Of a DNA stretch of 64,000 nt, positions 54,066 through 63,761 are shown in pieces; the first letter of the stretch is position 1, and each line of letters opens with the position of its first letter. This DNA is from Candidatus Geocrenenecus dongiae (GTDB taxonomy: Archaea; Thermoproteota; Nitrososphaeria_A; Caldarchaeales; Wolframiiraptoraceae): contig JALNLN010000004.1 of NCBI GenBank assembly GCA_023267855.1, positions 1 through 64,000 of the forward strand, in the 5' to 3' direction. The position numbers were made by a program, and so were the translations under genes. The notes beneath the pieces are model-generated. The model was not told the DNA's origin, made no database searches, and saw only the letters and a program-made list of their open reading frames with translations.

Positions 54066-54749
54066 TTAGCTAATATCTCTGAGACGTCTCCTGAGCGCTG
54101 GATCTCTCGCCTGTATGTATTCTATGAGTTCTTCGAATGTTTCTTCTCTCGATAATTCTAACTCTCTATACACTCCAGTTCTTCCATGTTCTCTCCTCTT
54201 CTTAAGAACTCTTACCCTCTTTCTTATTGTATCTGGATCTATTTTTATTACTTTAGCTGCAAGCTCAATATTCATCTCTAAAGGAAGTTCTATATGTCCT
54301 TCTTCTACTGGAATTATGAGTTTAAGTTCTTTATTTATTCCTGGGACTCTGAGATCCTTTTTTAATCCTTCGTAGTCTAATTGTCCAGCAAGTTTATAGA
54401 ATTCTAATTCTTCTTTCTTCATCTTCGCTAGGGGGAAACTTACAGAGGTTAGTCCAGTTTCATCTAGAAAGATGTATGCTTTTGGAACATATTTCGGTGT
54501 CGCTTGGACTAGCACTCTCCTGTAGATTTTGAGATCACTGGATTCTAGATACACTTGAAGTATTTCTGAGCTTACCTTGTAGGGTATGAATACGTCTACA
54601 TCACTTGTAGGTTTCACGTCTCCACGTGAAATGCTTCCATAAACTATACAGTCGAATCCTTTAGAAGAAAGTATCTCCATTATTTTTAGAGCTTTACTTC
54701 TAAGACTTCTTAGGAGACGCCATCTATCTTCATCGTAAGTTACACGCAC
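54066..54749 (-). CDS. Nucleotidyltransferase domain protein next to pelota
   Basis: The protein has 227 residues. Motif IVYGSISRGDVKPTSDVDVFI (Gly-Ser, then Asp-x-Asp) is an intact nucleotidyltransferase active site near residues 36-55. Residues about 160-190 (ELAAKVIKIDPDTIRKRVRVL) look like a helix-turn-helix. The combination is seen in a conserved archaeal family of unknown role. It is divergent from pelota with about 100 bases between, so the two genes could share a regulatory region. Confidence 0.75.
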   Translation of the reverse strand: MRVTYDEDRWRLLRSLRSKALKIMEILSSKGFDCIVYGSISRGDVKPTSDVDVFIPYKVSSEILQVYLESSDLKIYRRVLVQATPKYVPKAYIFLDETGLTSVSFPLAKMKKEELEFYKLAGQLDYEGLKKDLRVPGINKELKLIIPVEEGHIELPLEMNIELAAKVIKIDPDTIRKRVRVLKKRREHGRTGVYRELELSREETFEELIEYIQARDPALRRRLRDIS

Positions 54750-54849
54750 CTCTAACCCAATCTAGATAAATAGAATTACGGTATTTTATCATTGTCTTAG
54801 GATATCTCCATTATGATATATCAGTTTTATACTGGTTCTTCACTACAGA

Positions 54850-55962
54850 TTGTTGGAATTGATTGTTAAGAATCTAGATGTTCTGAAGAGAAAGGTTACT
54901 CTGATACCAGAGAATAGCTTTGATCTGTTAAGCATTTTCCGCTTAATAAATGTAGATGATGTGATTTATTCTGAAACTAGTAGGGAGATCAAGAAGGAAC
55001 GTGCAGATGGTAGATATGATAGTGAGAGAGTAGTGGTGGAGATAGGTGTAAGAGTTGAGAAGAAGACCGCTGACCCATTATTAAAGAGAATAGGTTTTAC
55101 AGGTAGGATTGTGTATGAAAGTAAGCAGCTAGACCTTTTAGGAAAATACCATACAATACACGTATCTCCTGGACGTGAACTGGAGGTAGAGAGTAGAGAA
55201 AGATTTGACAAGCTATATTCTTTTGCTCAGAGCTATCTCAAGAAGAAGCGTATAGAAAAATTGGTATGTATAGCAGTAGATAATGAAAATATAGCTTTAA
55301 CAGAATTCAGTAATAAAGGATTAAAGACAATTTACTCTAAAACCTTTACACCCATATCTAGAAACCTTGAAGAAAAATATTCCTCTGAGGAGTCTTTATA
55401 TGAGAAGCTAGAAGAAATTAAAACATTACTTAACAACATGTTGAAGAATGATGAAAAAGTAAAGATAACAATACTTGGTCCAAGTATCTACGTCGAGAGG
55501 GTTACAGAATACTTTAGGAAGAATGCTAAGAACTTGTTTGAGAATATTGTTAAGAGAGGATATACTTCTCAAGGTGGAGAAATGGGGATCATGGAAGCTT
55601 TGAGAAGAGGTGAGTTAAGAGAATATTCTGAAGAACTTAAACCTATTAAAGATTCTATCGAGGTTGAGGAATTCATAGAAAAGATGTCTAGTAATCCTGA
55701 GAAAGTGGCTTTGAGCTTAAGAGAAGTAGTAGAAGCTTGGAGGATGAAAGCTGTAGAGAAGGTACTTGTCTCTGAGAAATATCTCTGGGAAAACATCGTG
55801 AATGAAGAACTCTCACAACTATTAGATGAAGCTGAGAGAGGAAGGCTGGATCTAAGAGTTATACTTGATGGTCTAGAAGCATCTGAAAAAATACTTGGAC
55901 TAGGAGGAATAGTTGCAACACTTTACTATCCACTAAAACTTTCAGAAAGGAAGACCAAGTAA
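54850..55962 (+). CDS. pelA: Pelota (aPelota, ribosome rescue factor)
   Basis: The protein has 370 residues. The N-terminal Sm-like domain has DLLSIFRLINVDDVIYSETSR and RVVVEIGVRVEKKTADP; the middle domain has VCIAVDNENIALTEFS; and the C-terminal eRF1-3 domain ends LGGIVATLYYPL. It lacks GGQ, as it should, since it splits stalled ribosomes with ABCE1 instead of hydrolysing peptidyl-tRNA. It starts at TTG 54850 or TTG 54853. Confidence 0.96.
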   Translation: MLELIVKNLDVLKRKVTLIPENSFDLLSIFRLINVDDVIYSETSREIKKERADGRYDSERVVVEIGVRVEKKTADPLLKRIGFTGRIVYESKQLDLLGKYHTIHVSPGRELEVESRERFDKLYSFAQSYLKKKRIEKLVCIAVDNENIALTEFSNKGLKTIYSKTFTPISRNLEEKYSSEESLYEKLEEIKTLLNNMLKNDEKVKITILGPSIYVERVTEYFRKNAKNLFENIVKRGYTSQGGEMGIMEALRRGELREYSEELKPIKDSIEVEEFIEKMSSNPEKVALSLREVVEAWRMKAVEKVLVSEKYLWENIVNEELSQLLDEAERGRLDLRVILDGLEASEKILGLGGIVATLYYPLKLSERKTK

Positions 55963-55990
55963 GCTGGCTGTAGTAGGCTTCTCCACCACT

Positions 55991-57151
55991 CTACAATCTA
56001 CTTAACAGTAACATGTGAATCTTCGGCGAAGGATTTACTACGTCTCCCACCCTAACACCTATTAGGTAGACATCTTTACCAGTGTCTGAAAGGATATCGA
56101 CAAGCCTCTGCGTAATTATTCCATCAAATACTACGTACTTTACTTCATCTTTATGTTCTTCAAGTTTCTGTGCAAGCTCACTTACAGGAATCTTCGCAAG
56201 TTCTCTTAACTCGTTATCGAGAAGTATCGCCAAAAGCTTCCCCTCAACTTCTTTAGCATATTCTCTTATCTCGGATGGAAGTTCTATTTCTTCTTCTACC
56301 GTTGTCTTCGGTTTTACTTTTAGACTCTTCAGAATTTCTTGCATTGGTGTTGCACGTTGTAGTGCATCCATTATTTCTCGTCCAGTTAGTTCTTCAACTT
56401 CTTTACCGTATGGTGCTCTCGCTACATAATCTATCTTAACATCCATTCTTATTAGTTCATTGAGTATCATGTCTCCTCCACGATCTCCGTCAAGGAAAGC
56501 TATTACTTTCTTCTTCTTGGCCGCTAGGGTCTGGATACTTTTAGGTATTTTTACACCTTCTACTGCTACAACATTCCTGTAACCATGTTTGAGAAGATTT
56601 ATTACGTCAGCTCTACCTTCAACTATAATTAACTCATCACTAGATTCTGCGTCAGGTCCAGCTACAAGCTTATCTGGACCATACTCTATAACTCTAGCTT
56701 TAACTATAGATTCTTCAAGTTCTCTGAGAAGTTCATCATCTTCAGGAATCTTCGATTTCTCCCATTCATACAGTATTGCTCTAGCTCTCTCAATTATTTT
56801 CTTTCTCTTCTCCGCTCTTACATCTTCAATCTTCTCTACTTTGATTTTAGCTGGATAGGGTCCAACTCTATCCACATTCTCAATCATAGCTGCTATTAGG
56901 GCTGTAGCGTATTTGTCGAGAGCAGATGGAACTGTTATCTTACCAGAAGTCTTATCTCCGTGTGTTGTTGTAGATACTTCTATCCTCCCTATTCTTCCAG
57001 CTTTCTGCAGTTCTCTTAAATCAAACTCGCTACTAAACAACCCTTCAGTCTGACCGAATATCGCTCCTATAATATCATTCCTATCAACTATTCCATCAAC
57101 TTCTATCTTAGCTTCAACAATATATTTTATAGCTGGTGTACTTATAATCAA
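55991..57151 (-). CDS. dnaG: DnaG-type primase
   Basis: The protein has 386 residues. The TOPRIM core is DELIIVEGRADVINLLKHGY (catalytic Glu) and IAFLDGDRGGDMIL (Asp-x-Asp). The N-terminal part (IVGRN..IGAIFGQTEGLF, then GRIEVSTTTHGDKTSG) is typical of archaeal DnaG, which lacks the bacterial zinc domain. In archaea it is associated with the exosome and also primes DNA in vitro. It converges on pelota with 28 bases between the stops. Confidence 0.95.
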   Translation of the reverse strand: MIISTPAIKYIVEAKIEVDGIVDRNDIIGAIFGQTEGLFSSEFDLRELQKAGRIGRIEVSTTTHGDKTSGKITVPSALDKYATALIAAMIENVDRVGPYPAKIKVEKIEDVRAEKRKKIIERARAILYEWEKSKIPEDDELLRELEESIVKARVIEYGPDKLVAGPDAESSDELIIVEGRADVINLLKHGYRNVVAVEGVKIPKSIQTLAAKKKKVIAFLDGDRGGDMILNELIRMDVKIDYVARAPYGKEVEELTGREIMDALQRATPMQEILKSLKVKPKTTVEEEIELPSEIREYAKEVEGKLLAILLDNELRELAKIPVSELAQKLEEHKDEVKYVVFDGIITQRLVDILSDTGKDVYLIGVRVGDVVNPSPKIHMLLLSRL

Positions 57152-57429
57152 TTTATTCTCCCACCTTTCAACTACAACTCAATGAGATTGAACTCATGAA
57201 AGACGTACCCTCTTTTCTAAAAGATCTACTATTGAGACTTTATTTAAGCATTAAGCGTACTTTAAAACCCCCTTCTCTACGACCAGTTTATAAGATTATA
57301 TTATTCTCTACAAAACTCTAAGATCTCGATAACGGGAGCAGATTCTTTTCCGAGAAATTTATTGAGAGATAAGACACATGTTTTCTCTATATAATGGTTA
57401 CCATGTTTAATCTTGTTAGCTTGTCTTTC

Positions 57430-58758
57430 TTACATTGTCCATTTAACACCTTTTCCAAAATGTTTGGTCTTTTCCCAGAATACATCCTTGAAGATTTCTT
57501 GGTAGAATGCTCTTATTGCTGCTAAAGGCATCATGAAATTCATATAGAATATCATGTGTGGCAGGTATTTGATTAAAGTTTTGGCTGTGCCTATCCCTTC
57601 AAGTGTAGCTCCTTTAATCCATGTATAGTAATAGATTACGTTGAAGGCTAGTGGAAACACCGCCCACCATGGGAAGAGGTTTACAGTAAGATTTAGAGGT
57701 ACTATGTTAAAGTACTCTAGAAGCCAGTATATTGTTAGAGAATATGCTAGCCAGTTTAATACGACTATTATAGGTGCTATAAGCATAGAGATTATGGATA
57801 GAGTACCGATTAAGCCTAACCTCTTTATTGCGTCTTTTCTCAAGAGTATCCTAAAATATTTTTCTAGACTTTGAGTCCAGCCTCTGAACCATCTTGTTCT
57901 CTGTCTTAGCCAAGCTTTAAATGTTGTTGGTGCTTCTTCCCAGTGTCTAGCATCTATAACGATTGTCTTTCTACCTGAAAGATAGAATCTAACCGTTATT
58001 TCTGCGTCTTCAGCGAGATTTAATGGATCCCATCTACCGACTTCACTTATCACCGATTTCTTTATGTAATTTCCAGTTCCACCTAAAGGTGTGAATAAAC
58101 CTAGTCTAGATCTACCGTTAAGCAGAACTCTAAACCATCCTGCATATTCTATAGAGAATATCTTGGTTATCCAATTCTCTGATTCATTAATTATTCTGAG
58201 TATAGCTTGTACAGATTCGAGACCATGATTCTCGAAAGCAGATGCAACTTTAAGGAAAGTATCTCTATCTGGAATATCTTCTACATCAACTATTCCTATT
58301 ATATCACCTTTACAGAGTGTAAATGAGTCATTTAACGCACTAGGCTTTGTTGGAAAATACTCTCTTCTTACAAGTGGAACTACTCTTCCAGGATAGACTT
58401 GAGAATACCATGTAGATATTCTCTCACCTATAGGGTCTTCTGTTACCACTATTATTTCTTTACGATCTATGGGGTACTCAACATGGTTTAAACATACCTC
58501 GATTGTTCTCTGTAGTATTGGTTCATCTCTAGCTGGAATTATCAGAGAAATTTTTGGATAGTGTTTTAAAGATGTTCCCGGATTGAATGGCTTCTCTACT
58601 CCAGCTACTAGTATAGCTATGTGGTATATCCCCCAAGCCATGTATAGTATGGTTAAACTGTACGCTGTGAATAAGAGTACTTCTCTTGTGTAGAGTACTA
58701 GTGAGAGGATGATTACGGAGAGTGTTGTTATGAACAGTGCGGGTTTAAGTTTCGGCAT
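57430..58758 (-). CDS. Membrane family 2 glycosyltransferase
   Basis: The protein has 442 residues from ATG 58758, which has AGGAGG 4 bases upstream; TTG 58773 in the same frame is less likely. Two N-terminal membrane segments (about 5-48) precede a GT2 domain with LIIPARDEP, VDVEDIPD (metal-binding acidic cluster), LAEDAEITV and QRTRWFRGW (the Q-x-x-R-W motif of processive enzymes). Four C-terminal membrane segments follow. It probably extends or exports a surface polysaccharide. Its start lies inside the 3' end of the TackOD1-like gene, so the two are coupled. Confidence 0.88.
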   Translation of the reverse strand: MPKLKPALFITTLSVIILSLVLYTREVLLFTAYSLTILYMAWGIYHIAILVAGVEKPFNPGTSLKHYPKISLIIPARDEPILQRTIEVCLNHVEYPIDRKEIIVVTEDPIGERISTWYSQVYPGRVVPLVRREYFPTKPSALNDSFTLCKGDIIGIVDVEDIPDRDTFLKVASAFENHGLESVQAILRIINESENWITKIFSIEYAGWFRVLLNGRSRLGLFTPLGGTGNYIKKSVISEVGRWDPLNLAEDAEITVRFYLSGRKTIVIDARHWEEAPTTFKAWLRQRTRWFRGWTQSLEKYFRILLRKDAIKRLGLIGTLSIISMLIAPIIVVLNWLAYSLTIYWLLEYFNIVPLNLTVNLFPWWAVFPLAFNVIYYYTWIKGATLEGIGTAKTLIKYLPHMIFYMNFMMPLAAIRAFYQEIFKDVFWEKTKHFGKGVKWTM

Positions 58759-59746
58759 AGATCCTCCTACCAATGACCTCTACAATTTCATCTACAATTT
58801 CATCTACAGATCTATATATGTTTTCTACTTTAATTATCTTTATCTTCTCCGGATTAAATATGCTTTCCAATTCTGGTCTAAAACTTGAAGGTAAAATAAT
58901 TATCATAATGGAGTCTGGGACGTCTACAGCTTCTATAGTCATTAGGAGAGGATATCTTTCGTCCATGATTTCTTCTGGAGCTATCTCAATTATCAATGAA
59001 GGATTCCCTTTGACATATATCGGTATAGTGTAGGATACGCCACTTAGTCCACGAACATGTGCAAATGTTACAGCATCTATCCCCCGTTCTTTAAGTTTAA
59101 CAGCAATTATTTCAACTATTTCGAATATACGTGAAATCTTTTTAGATTCTTCCGATAAACGATATACTGGGAACTTCTTAACCTCCAATTGCTGAACTCT
59201 AATCTTATGGTTTCTTTCACATTCAACTTCTACTAAAGGTATTTGGAAAACCGTTCTACAATCTTTACATATAAATCCAAAACCTGGTCTACCATAATCT
59301 ATACCTACCCTCTTCAATTCTCCACCACATTTAGGACAACGATACACTCCTTCACGAGATGTTTGAAATGCTTCTACGCTATCCATGTAACCACAATCAT
59401 AGTGGACTAGAAGGTCTTTCTTTTCAATATTCCTAGAACCACATTCAGGACATGCTAAAAACAAGTGTAAACACGTATCCCCACATATAGGACAAGATGG
59501 AAAAGAAATTTCACCTGCTACTTCTATTAACCCTCTATCATAAAAATTCTTAAGCTTATCTATTGAAACTTCTATACCAAATAAATCGTAAACTATTCCA
59601 ACACCTTGCCTGATCTTAGGTCTAAACTCTACTTCCTCACCTTTCAACAATGCTTTATAGATTGAAGATAAGAAATGAGTGTCAATAGATCTAGATTTCT
59701 GAAATTCTGTAGACACCTTCCTCCTCCTGAATGTAAGATTAAACAT
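58745..59746 (-). CDS. TackOD1-like multi-zinc-ribbon protein
   Basis: The protein has 333 residues. Residues about 80-190 hold four pairs of Cys (CPICGDTC, CPECGSRN, HYDCGYMD, CPKCGGEL, CKDCRTVF) with KRVGIDYGRPG between them, which matches my memory of the thaumarchaeal output domain 1 (TackOD1). The C-terminal half (about 205-333) is an alpha/beta domain with LIIEIAPEEIM that could be nuclease-like. In other archaea TackOD1 ends signalling proteins; here no sensor domain is present. It is translationally coupled to the glycosyltransferase, so it may control surface polysaccharide synthesis. Confidence 0.65.
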   Translation of the reverse strand: MFNLTFRRRKVSTEFQKSRSIDTHFLSSIYKALLKGEEVEFRPKIRQGVGIVYDLFGIEVSIDKLKNFYDRGLIEVAGEISFPSCPICGDTCLHLFLACPECGSRNIEKKDLLVHYDCGYMDSVEAFQTSREGVYRCPKCGGELKRVGIDYGRPGFGFICKDCRTVFQIPLVEVECERNHKIRVQQLEVKKFPVYRLSEESKKISRIFEIVEIIAVKLKERGIDAVTFAHVRGLSGVSYTIPIYVKGNPSLIIEIAPEEIMDERYPLLMTIEAVDVPDSIMIIILPSSFRPELESIFNPEKIKIIKVENIYRSVDEIVDEIVEVIGRRIYAET

Positions 59747-59856
59747 TGGGGTTATTTATACTAAACTGATGTACATGAGAATACATGAAGCATCTTGAAG
59801 ACAATTTATTTCAAGATATAACTATTTTACTTTTTATTTCATAGAATTGTGGAATT

Positions 59857-61002
59857 GTGTTACATGGGAATTGTAAAGTTATTAATAAGCGTATCTCTTC
59901 ATGTTTTGTGGTTAATAATAGAGCTGAGAAGCTTATAAGAGAGTTTGGACTTGATGAACTTCCTGCAGATATCTTTAAGAATCTTGGGGTAGATCATCAC
60001 TATGTACGTAGAAGAATAATTTTTGCATGCCGTACATTAGAAGATTTAGAAACAATAGTATACAGAGAGAATAAGTTCTATGCTCTCACTGGGATAATGC
60101 CTTCCCACGAGAAAATCCATCTAGGAACTGCCGCAGTCATAGAATCTATGAAATGTCTTCAAAAAAGTGCAAAATTAACGATAGTTCTAGTAGCAGATCT
60201 AGAATCTCTTGCAACTAGAAATATAGATTTAGAGACTGGTAGAAAGTATGCTCTAAACTACCATATACCAACATACCTCGCACTCGGTCTAGACCCTCAG
60301 AAAACCATATTCTACTTCCAATCTGAAAACATAGATCTACAGAAGATAGCTTTCGACGCATCTAAAGAGATAACATTATCGGAGCTTGAGGCAATATATG
60401 GTACAATTACACCTGGAAGAATACTTTCAGCTTTCTACCAGATAGGCGATATATTGTTCCCCCAGCTTGTAGAAAGTATGCTAGGAGTAATACCTGTAGG
60501 TTTAGATCAAGATCCACATATTAGGTTGTGTAGAGACTACATAAAGAGAACGAGAAACTACGATTTTAGACCAATAATAGGTCTCTACATAACAGACATA
60601 CCATCTCTAAGAGGAGAGGGAAAGATGAGTAAAAGCGATCCATACTCAGCAATATTCATACCAGAAGAAGATGAGAACTTCTTAAGAAGAAAGATATATA
60701 GAGCATTCTCTGGAGGAGCACCTTCACTTGAAGAACAGAGAAAGAGAGGAGCAAATCTAGAAATAGATGTTCCATTCCAACTCCTCAGATTTCTATTACC
60801 AGATGATAATGAACTAAAGAGGATTGCAGAAGAGTATGGAAGTGGGAAGATGATTAGTGGTGAAGTAAAGGAGTATCTCTACAATTTCCTCAAAGAATAC
60901 ATGAAAGAACTTAAAGAAAAGATAGAACAGTATAGAGAGATTGTGAATAAACGTGAGATACTGATAGTGCATAGTAAAGATGAGCTGAAGCAATACCTAT
61001 AG
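59857..61002 (+). CDS. trpS: Tryptophanyl-tRNA synthetase
   Basis: The protein has 381 residues and a GTG start. GKMSKSDP is intact. The first class I motif reads HLGT (88-91, in MPSHEKIHLGT) where HIGH or HFGH is usual, so the second His is lost. Trp-specific blocks VADLESLATR, NYHIPTYLALGLDPQKT, and PVGLDQDPHIRLCRD (the fuller archaeal type) support the assignment. It charges tRNA-Trp. No paralogue is in the window, so it is probably the functional copy. Confidence 0.92.
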   Translation: MLHGNCKVINKRISSCFVVNNRAEKLIREFGLDELPADIFKNLGVDHHYVRRRIIFACRTLEDLETIVYRENKFYALTGIMPSHEKIHLGTAAVIESMKCLQKSAKLTIVLVADLESLATRNIDLETGRKYALNYHIPTYLALGLDPQKTIFYFQSENIDLQKIAFDASKEITLSELEAIYGTITPGRILSAFYQIGDILFPQLVESMLGVIPVGLDQDPHIRLCRDYIKRTRNYDFRPIIGLYITDIPSLRGEGKMSKSDPYSAIFIPEEDENFLRRKIYRAFSGGAPSLEEQRKRGANLEIDVPFQLLRFLLPDDNELKRIAEEYGSGKMISGEVKEYLYNFLKEYMKELKEKIEQYREIVNKREILIVHSKDELKQYL

Positions 61003-61121
61003 CTAGTCAAAATCATCATCAGAGAAAAGTAAGTTTGACAGAGTATGTTGTGGCAACAAGTCGGCAGAGCTATGAAAGCTATTTATCTTGTAATTCTTTT
61101 TAAAATTCTTGGTGAATACTG

Positions 61122-62024
61122 TTGGTAGATGAATCTATAGATGTTGATTCTTTGATGGAAGCAGGTAGGATAGCGAGGAGGGTGAGGGAGAAAGCCATCA
61201 ATATCGTTAGAGAGGGAGTTAGCATACTGGACATATGCAACATTCTTGAAGAATCTATAAGAGATCTAGGTGGAAAACCAGCGTTCCCATGTAACATATG
61301 CATTAACGAGATTGCTGCACATTATACAGCCTCCATAGAAGAACAAACTATAATTCCATCCAGATCTATAGTTAAGATAGACATAGGCGTATCTGTCAAC
61401 GGATATATTGCTGACACAGCTATAACCATCTCTTTTGATTCTAGCCATGAATTGATGGTTGAAGCTGTCTATAAAGCATTAATGGAAGCTTTGAAGATTG
61501 TAAGACCTGGTGTGCCTGTAAGTGTTATCGGTGCTACTATACAGAAGACTATTAGAGATATGGGATTTAAGCCTATTAGAAATCTCACAGGACATGAGAT
61601 AGCTAGATACAATCTACACGCAGGTCTTTCTATTCCTAATGTACAAACAATTCAGACTGATAAACTTAAAACTGGACACATATATGCAATAGAACCTTTT
61701 GCAACAACCATAGATGGGGCTGGAGAAGTAGTACCTTTACGAACAGCAACTATCTATAGGCTAAGTATTGAAAAGATAGATCGTAGTAAACTTAAGAAAG
61801 AAGAATTAGAGTTGGTAGACATGATTTCGAGAAATTTTGATAATCTACCATATACGACTAGATGGATTCAAGAATTTGATAAAGTTAAAAATCTACATGA
61901 GAAGATGGTTAGGAAGGGTCGTATACATTCTTACCCAGTGCTCGTAGAGAAGAATAGAAAACCTGTTTCACAAGCAGAACACACTATACTAGTAACCGAA
62001 GATGGATGTAAGATCGTTACGTGA
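61122..62024 (+). CDS. map: Methionine aminopeptidase, type II
   Basis: The protein has 300 residues from TTG 61122 (MVDESIDVDSLMEAGRIARRV). It has the pita-bread fold with Asp in VKIDIGV and DTAITI, the His of LTGHEIARYNLH, Glu in AIEPFAT and the terminal Glu in SQAEHTILV. The roughly 60-residue helical insertion near residues 200-260 marks type II, as in archaea and eukaryotes. It removes initiator Met. Confidence 0.95.
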   Translation: MVDESIDVDSLMEAGRIARRVREKAINIVREGVSILDICNILEESIRDLGGKPAFPCNICINEIAAHYTASIEEQTIIPSRSIVKIDIGVSVNGYIADTAITISFDSSHELMVEAVYKALMEALKIVRPGVPVSVIGATIQKTIRDMGFKPIRNLTGHEIARYNLHAGLSIPNVQTIQTDKLKTGHIYAIEPFATTIDGAGEVVPLRTATIYRLSIEKIDRSKLKKEELELVDMISRNFDNLPYTTRWIQEFDKVKNLHEKMVRKGRIHSYPVLVEKNRKPVSQAEHTILVTEDGCKIVT

Positions 62025-62042
62025 TTAGATATTCTCTATAGA

Positions 62043-62255
62043 TTACACTTCCTTCTTCTTTTCCTGTTTCTCTTTAACGTATATTCCAGTTACGAGCATT
62101 TTATTTGAACCACATTTTGGACACTTCTCTTCTACTTCTAAGAAAACATAATCTCCTTCTTTGAAAGGTCTAGAATTCTCAGTTTTACAATTAAAGCAGA
62201 GTAAGAATGTTAAAGGCTGTGCAAATTTGTTAGCCGGAGGTTTCGTCGGGAACAT
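62043..62255 (-). CDS. Small zinc-ribbon protein
   Basis: The protein has 70 residues. CFNCKTE (about residues 20-26) and CPKCGSNK (about 45-52) form one zinc ribbon, with a basic and acidic tail (KEKQEKKKEV). The first part (MFPTKPPANKFAQPL) is Pro-rich. I do not recognise a family. It converges on map and lies 66 bases from DUF1512 on the same strand. Confidence 0.68.
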   Translation of the reverse strand: MFPTKPPANKFAQPLTFLLCFNCKTENSRPFKEGDYVFLEVEEKCPKCGSNKMLVTGIYVKEKQEKKKEV

Positions 62256-62321
62256 GATCTTCTATTTCTGATAAGAAATCTACTGCTTAATATACCTTAG
62301 AGAATTACTGTAGAATATGTT

Positions 62322-63455
62322 CTACGTTACACCTATGCCTACGGAGTTTCCTATTCCTGCAACTATTACTGTGTAATCTTTATCAACTTTCTCTAAAATT
62401 GTTTGTTTAACTTTCTCTAAGATCTTGTCAACCGATTTCGCTATAGATTCCCTCATAGGTGTTATTGCTTCAACTATGGATTCGTAAATTACTATGGCAT
62501 AGAGAGGTATTCCTTTATTCTTAGCTATTTCTTCAATCTTATATTTATCTACTCCTGTACCTCCTATCGCTACGCCGACACCTTCAATAACTTTTCCAGA
62601 ATCTTCACCTTCAAGCTTTAATCCAGCATCTATCGTAATTATCAGTTTAACTTTATCTCCCTCAGCTTCAACAACCTTCTTTACGCCTTCACCAGGTCTA
62701 CCGACAGTACCACCTGGACCTACAGCTCTAACTATTATGAGCTTCCTACCCTCGAAATCCATCTCTTGTACTATTGTATCTTTAGCTATCTCATATGTCT
62801 TTTTCTCTTTACCGTATGCTAGTTTGGCTACTGCTAGTACCCCGATACCATCTCCTATCGGCTGACCTTGAGAGAAAGCGTAGCTTGCATAATGATATGC
62901 TTCAGCTATCTCCATTATCTGAGGCATTAGCATCTGCATTTGAAGTATGAGGTATATGTTTGAAGTCTTTTTACCGAGTAGGTAGTAGTGTCTAACAACA
63001 CGGTATATGTAATGTATTCCACGTGCTACTTCTACAAGATTTGTTAAAGTCTTAACTTTCATATTATCAGCCTTACTACAAAGCTTCATTACATCTTCTT
63101 CAAATCTATCTTCCCAAGTATTAACAATATGTTCTAGCTTCCAGACTATTCCATATGGATCCATAGATTCTGGAGATATTATGAATGAGTCCAGTAGCTT
63201 CTCTAGTTCCGACTTAACGTCTCTTCCTTCTTCCGCATATCTTTGAAGAGACTCTATAGTTTTAGCCTTAACATCTTCATCTATCATCTTAAGCTTGTTC
63301 AACTTCTTCTCCAAATCTCTCAACATATAGGACATCTGGATCCTCTGATTAAAACCTGGGTAGAGTAAGAATGCCATGAATAAGAGTAGCCAGATAAAAT
63401 AGATTAGAGTAGAAAATGTATCTTGAGGAGGATTCAGCTGGAGAAGACCCAACAA
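62322..63455 (-). CDS. DUF1512 family protein
   Basis: The protein has 377 residues. One N-terminal membrane segment (about 15-35) is followed by a helical region and a Rossmann-like C-terminal half with VRAVGPGGTVGRPGEGVKKV, LIITIDAGLKLEGEDSG, VAIGGTGVDKYKIE and VIVAGIGNSVGIGVT. These glycine-rich blocks define DUF1512, an archaeal family of unknown role. It is probably anchored in the membrane with the soluble part inside. Confidence 0.86.
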   Translation of the reverse strand: MLGLLQLNPPQDTFSTLIYFIWLLLFMAFLLYPGFNQRIQMSYMLRDLEKKLNKLKMIDEDVKAKTIESLQRYAEEGRDVKSELEKLLDSFIISPESMDPYGIVWKLEHIVNTWEDRFEEDVMKLCSKADNMKVKTLTNLVEVARGIHYIYRVVRHYYLLGKKTSNIYLILQMQMLMPQIMEIAEAYHYASYAFSQGQPIGDGIGVLAVAKLAYGKEKKTYEIAKDTIVQEMDFEGRKLIIVRAVGPGGTVGRPGEGVKKVVEAEGDKVKLIITIDAGLKLEGEDSGKVIEGVGVAIGGTGVDKYKIEEIAKNKGIPLYAIVIYESIVEAITPMRESIAKSVDKILEKVKQTILEKVDKDYTVIVAGIGNSVGIGVT

Positions 63456-63573
63456 CTCAACATCAGCCGAATCATACTAAAACAAGCCATTCTAAAAAGC
63501 TTTTCTCCCTGAAAGAAGAAAAATTAAAACATATCCTGAAAGATTTATCCTACTCTATAACAATAATTTACTA

Positions 63574-63684
63574 ATGGTGGATGAAAGGATGCCGAGATGT
63601 CAGCTCTGCGGTAGGAAGACTGAGAAACTATATTACGTAGAAGGGAAAAGAGTATGTGATAAATGTAGATCTAAGTCTTCGTAG
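63574..63684 (+). CDS. 36-residue zinc-finger protein
   Basis: ATG 63574 opens a frame of 36 residues with two CxxC pairs: RCQLCGRK at residues 8-15 and VCDKCRSK at 27-34. It is the size of a single treble-clef or ribbon zinc finger, like other archaeal mini zinc proteins. The product is unnamed. It lies 78 bases before the THUMP gene and may be read with it. Confidence 0.65.
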   Translation: MVDERMPRCQLCGRKTEKLYYVEGKRVCDKCRSKSS

Positions 63685-63761
63685 AGCATGTGGGATAAAA
63701 GATAAAATTAGGAAGCGAGGAATGTTTAACTTAAGCTTCCGGCATACTTTTTTCTATTGGG

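Noticed and set aside
57152-57429. ATGAG/CTCAT inverted repeat (near 57183) upstream of dnaG as a possible tRNA or sRNA
   Set aside because: There is no acceptor or T-arm pairing and no C/D boxes; the stem is only 5 bp.
58776-58804. Tandem repeat of ATTTCATCTACA as a regulatory repeat
   Set aside because: It encodes the repeated DEIVDEIVEV helix at the end of the TackOD1-like protein and is explained by coding sequence.
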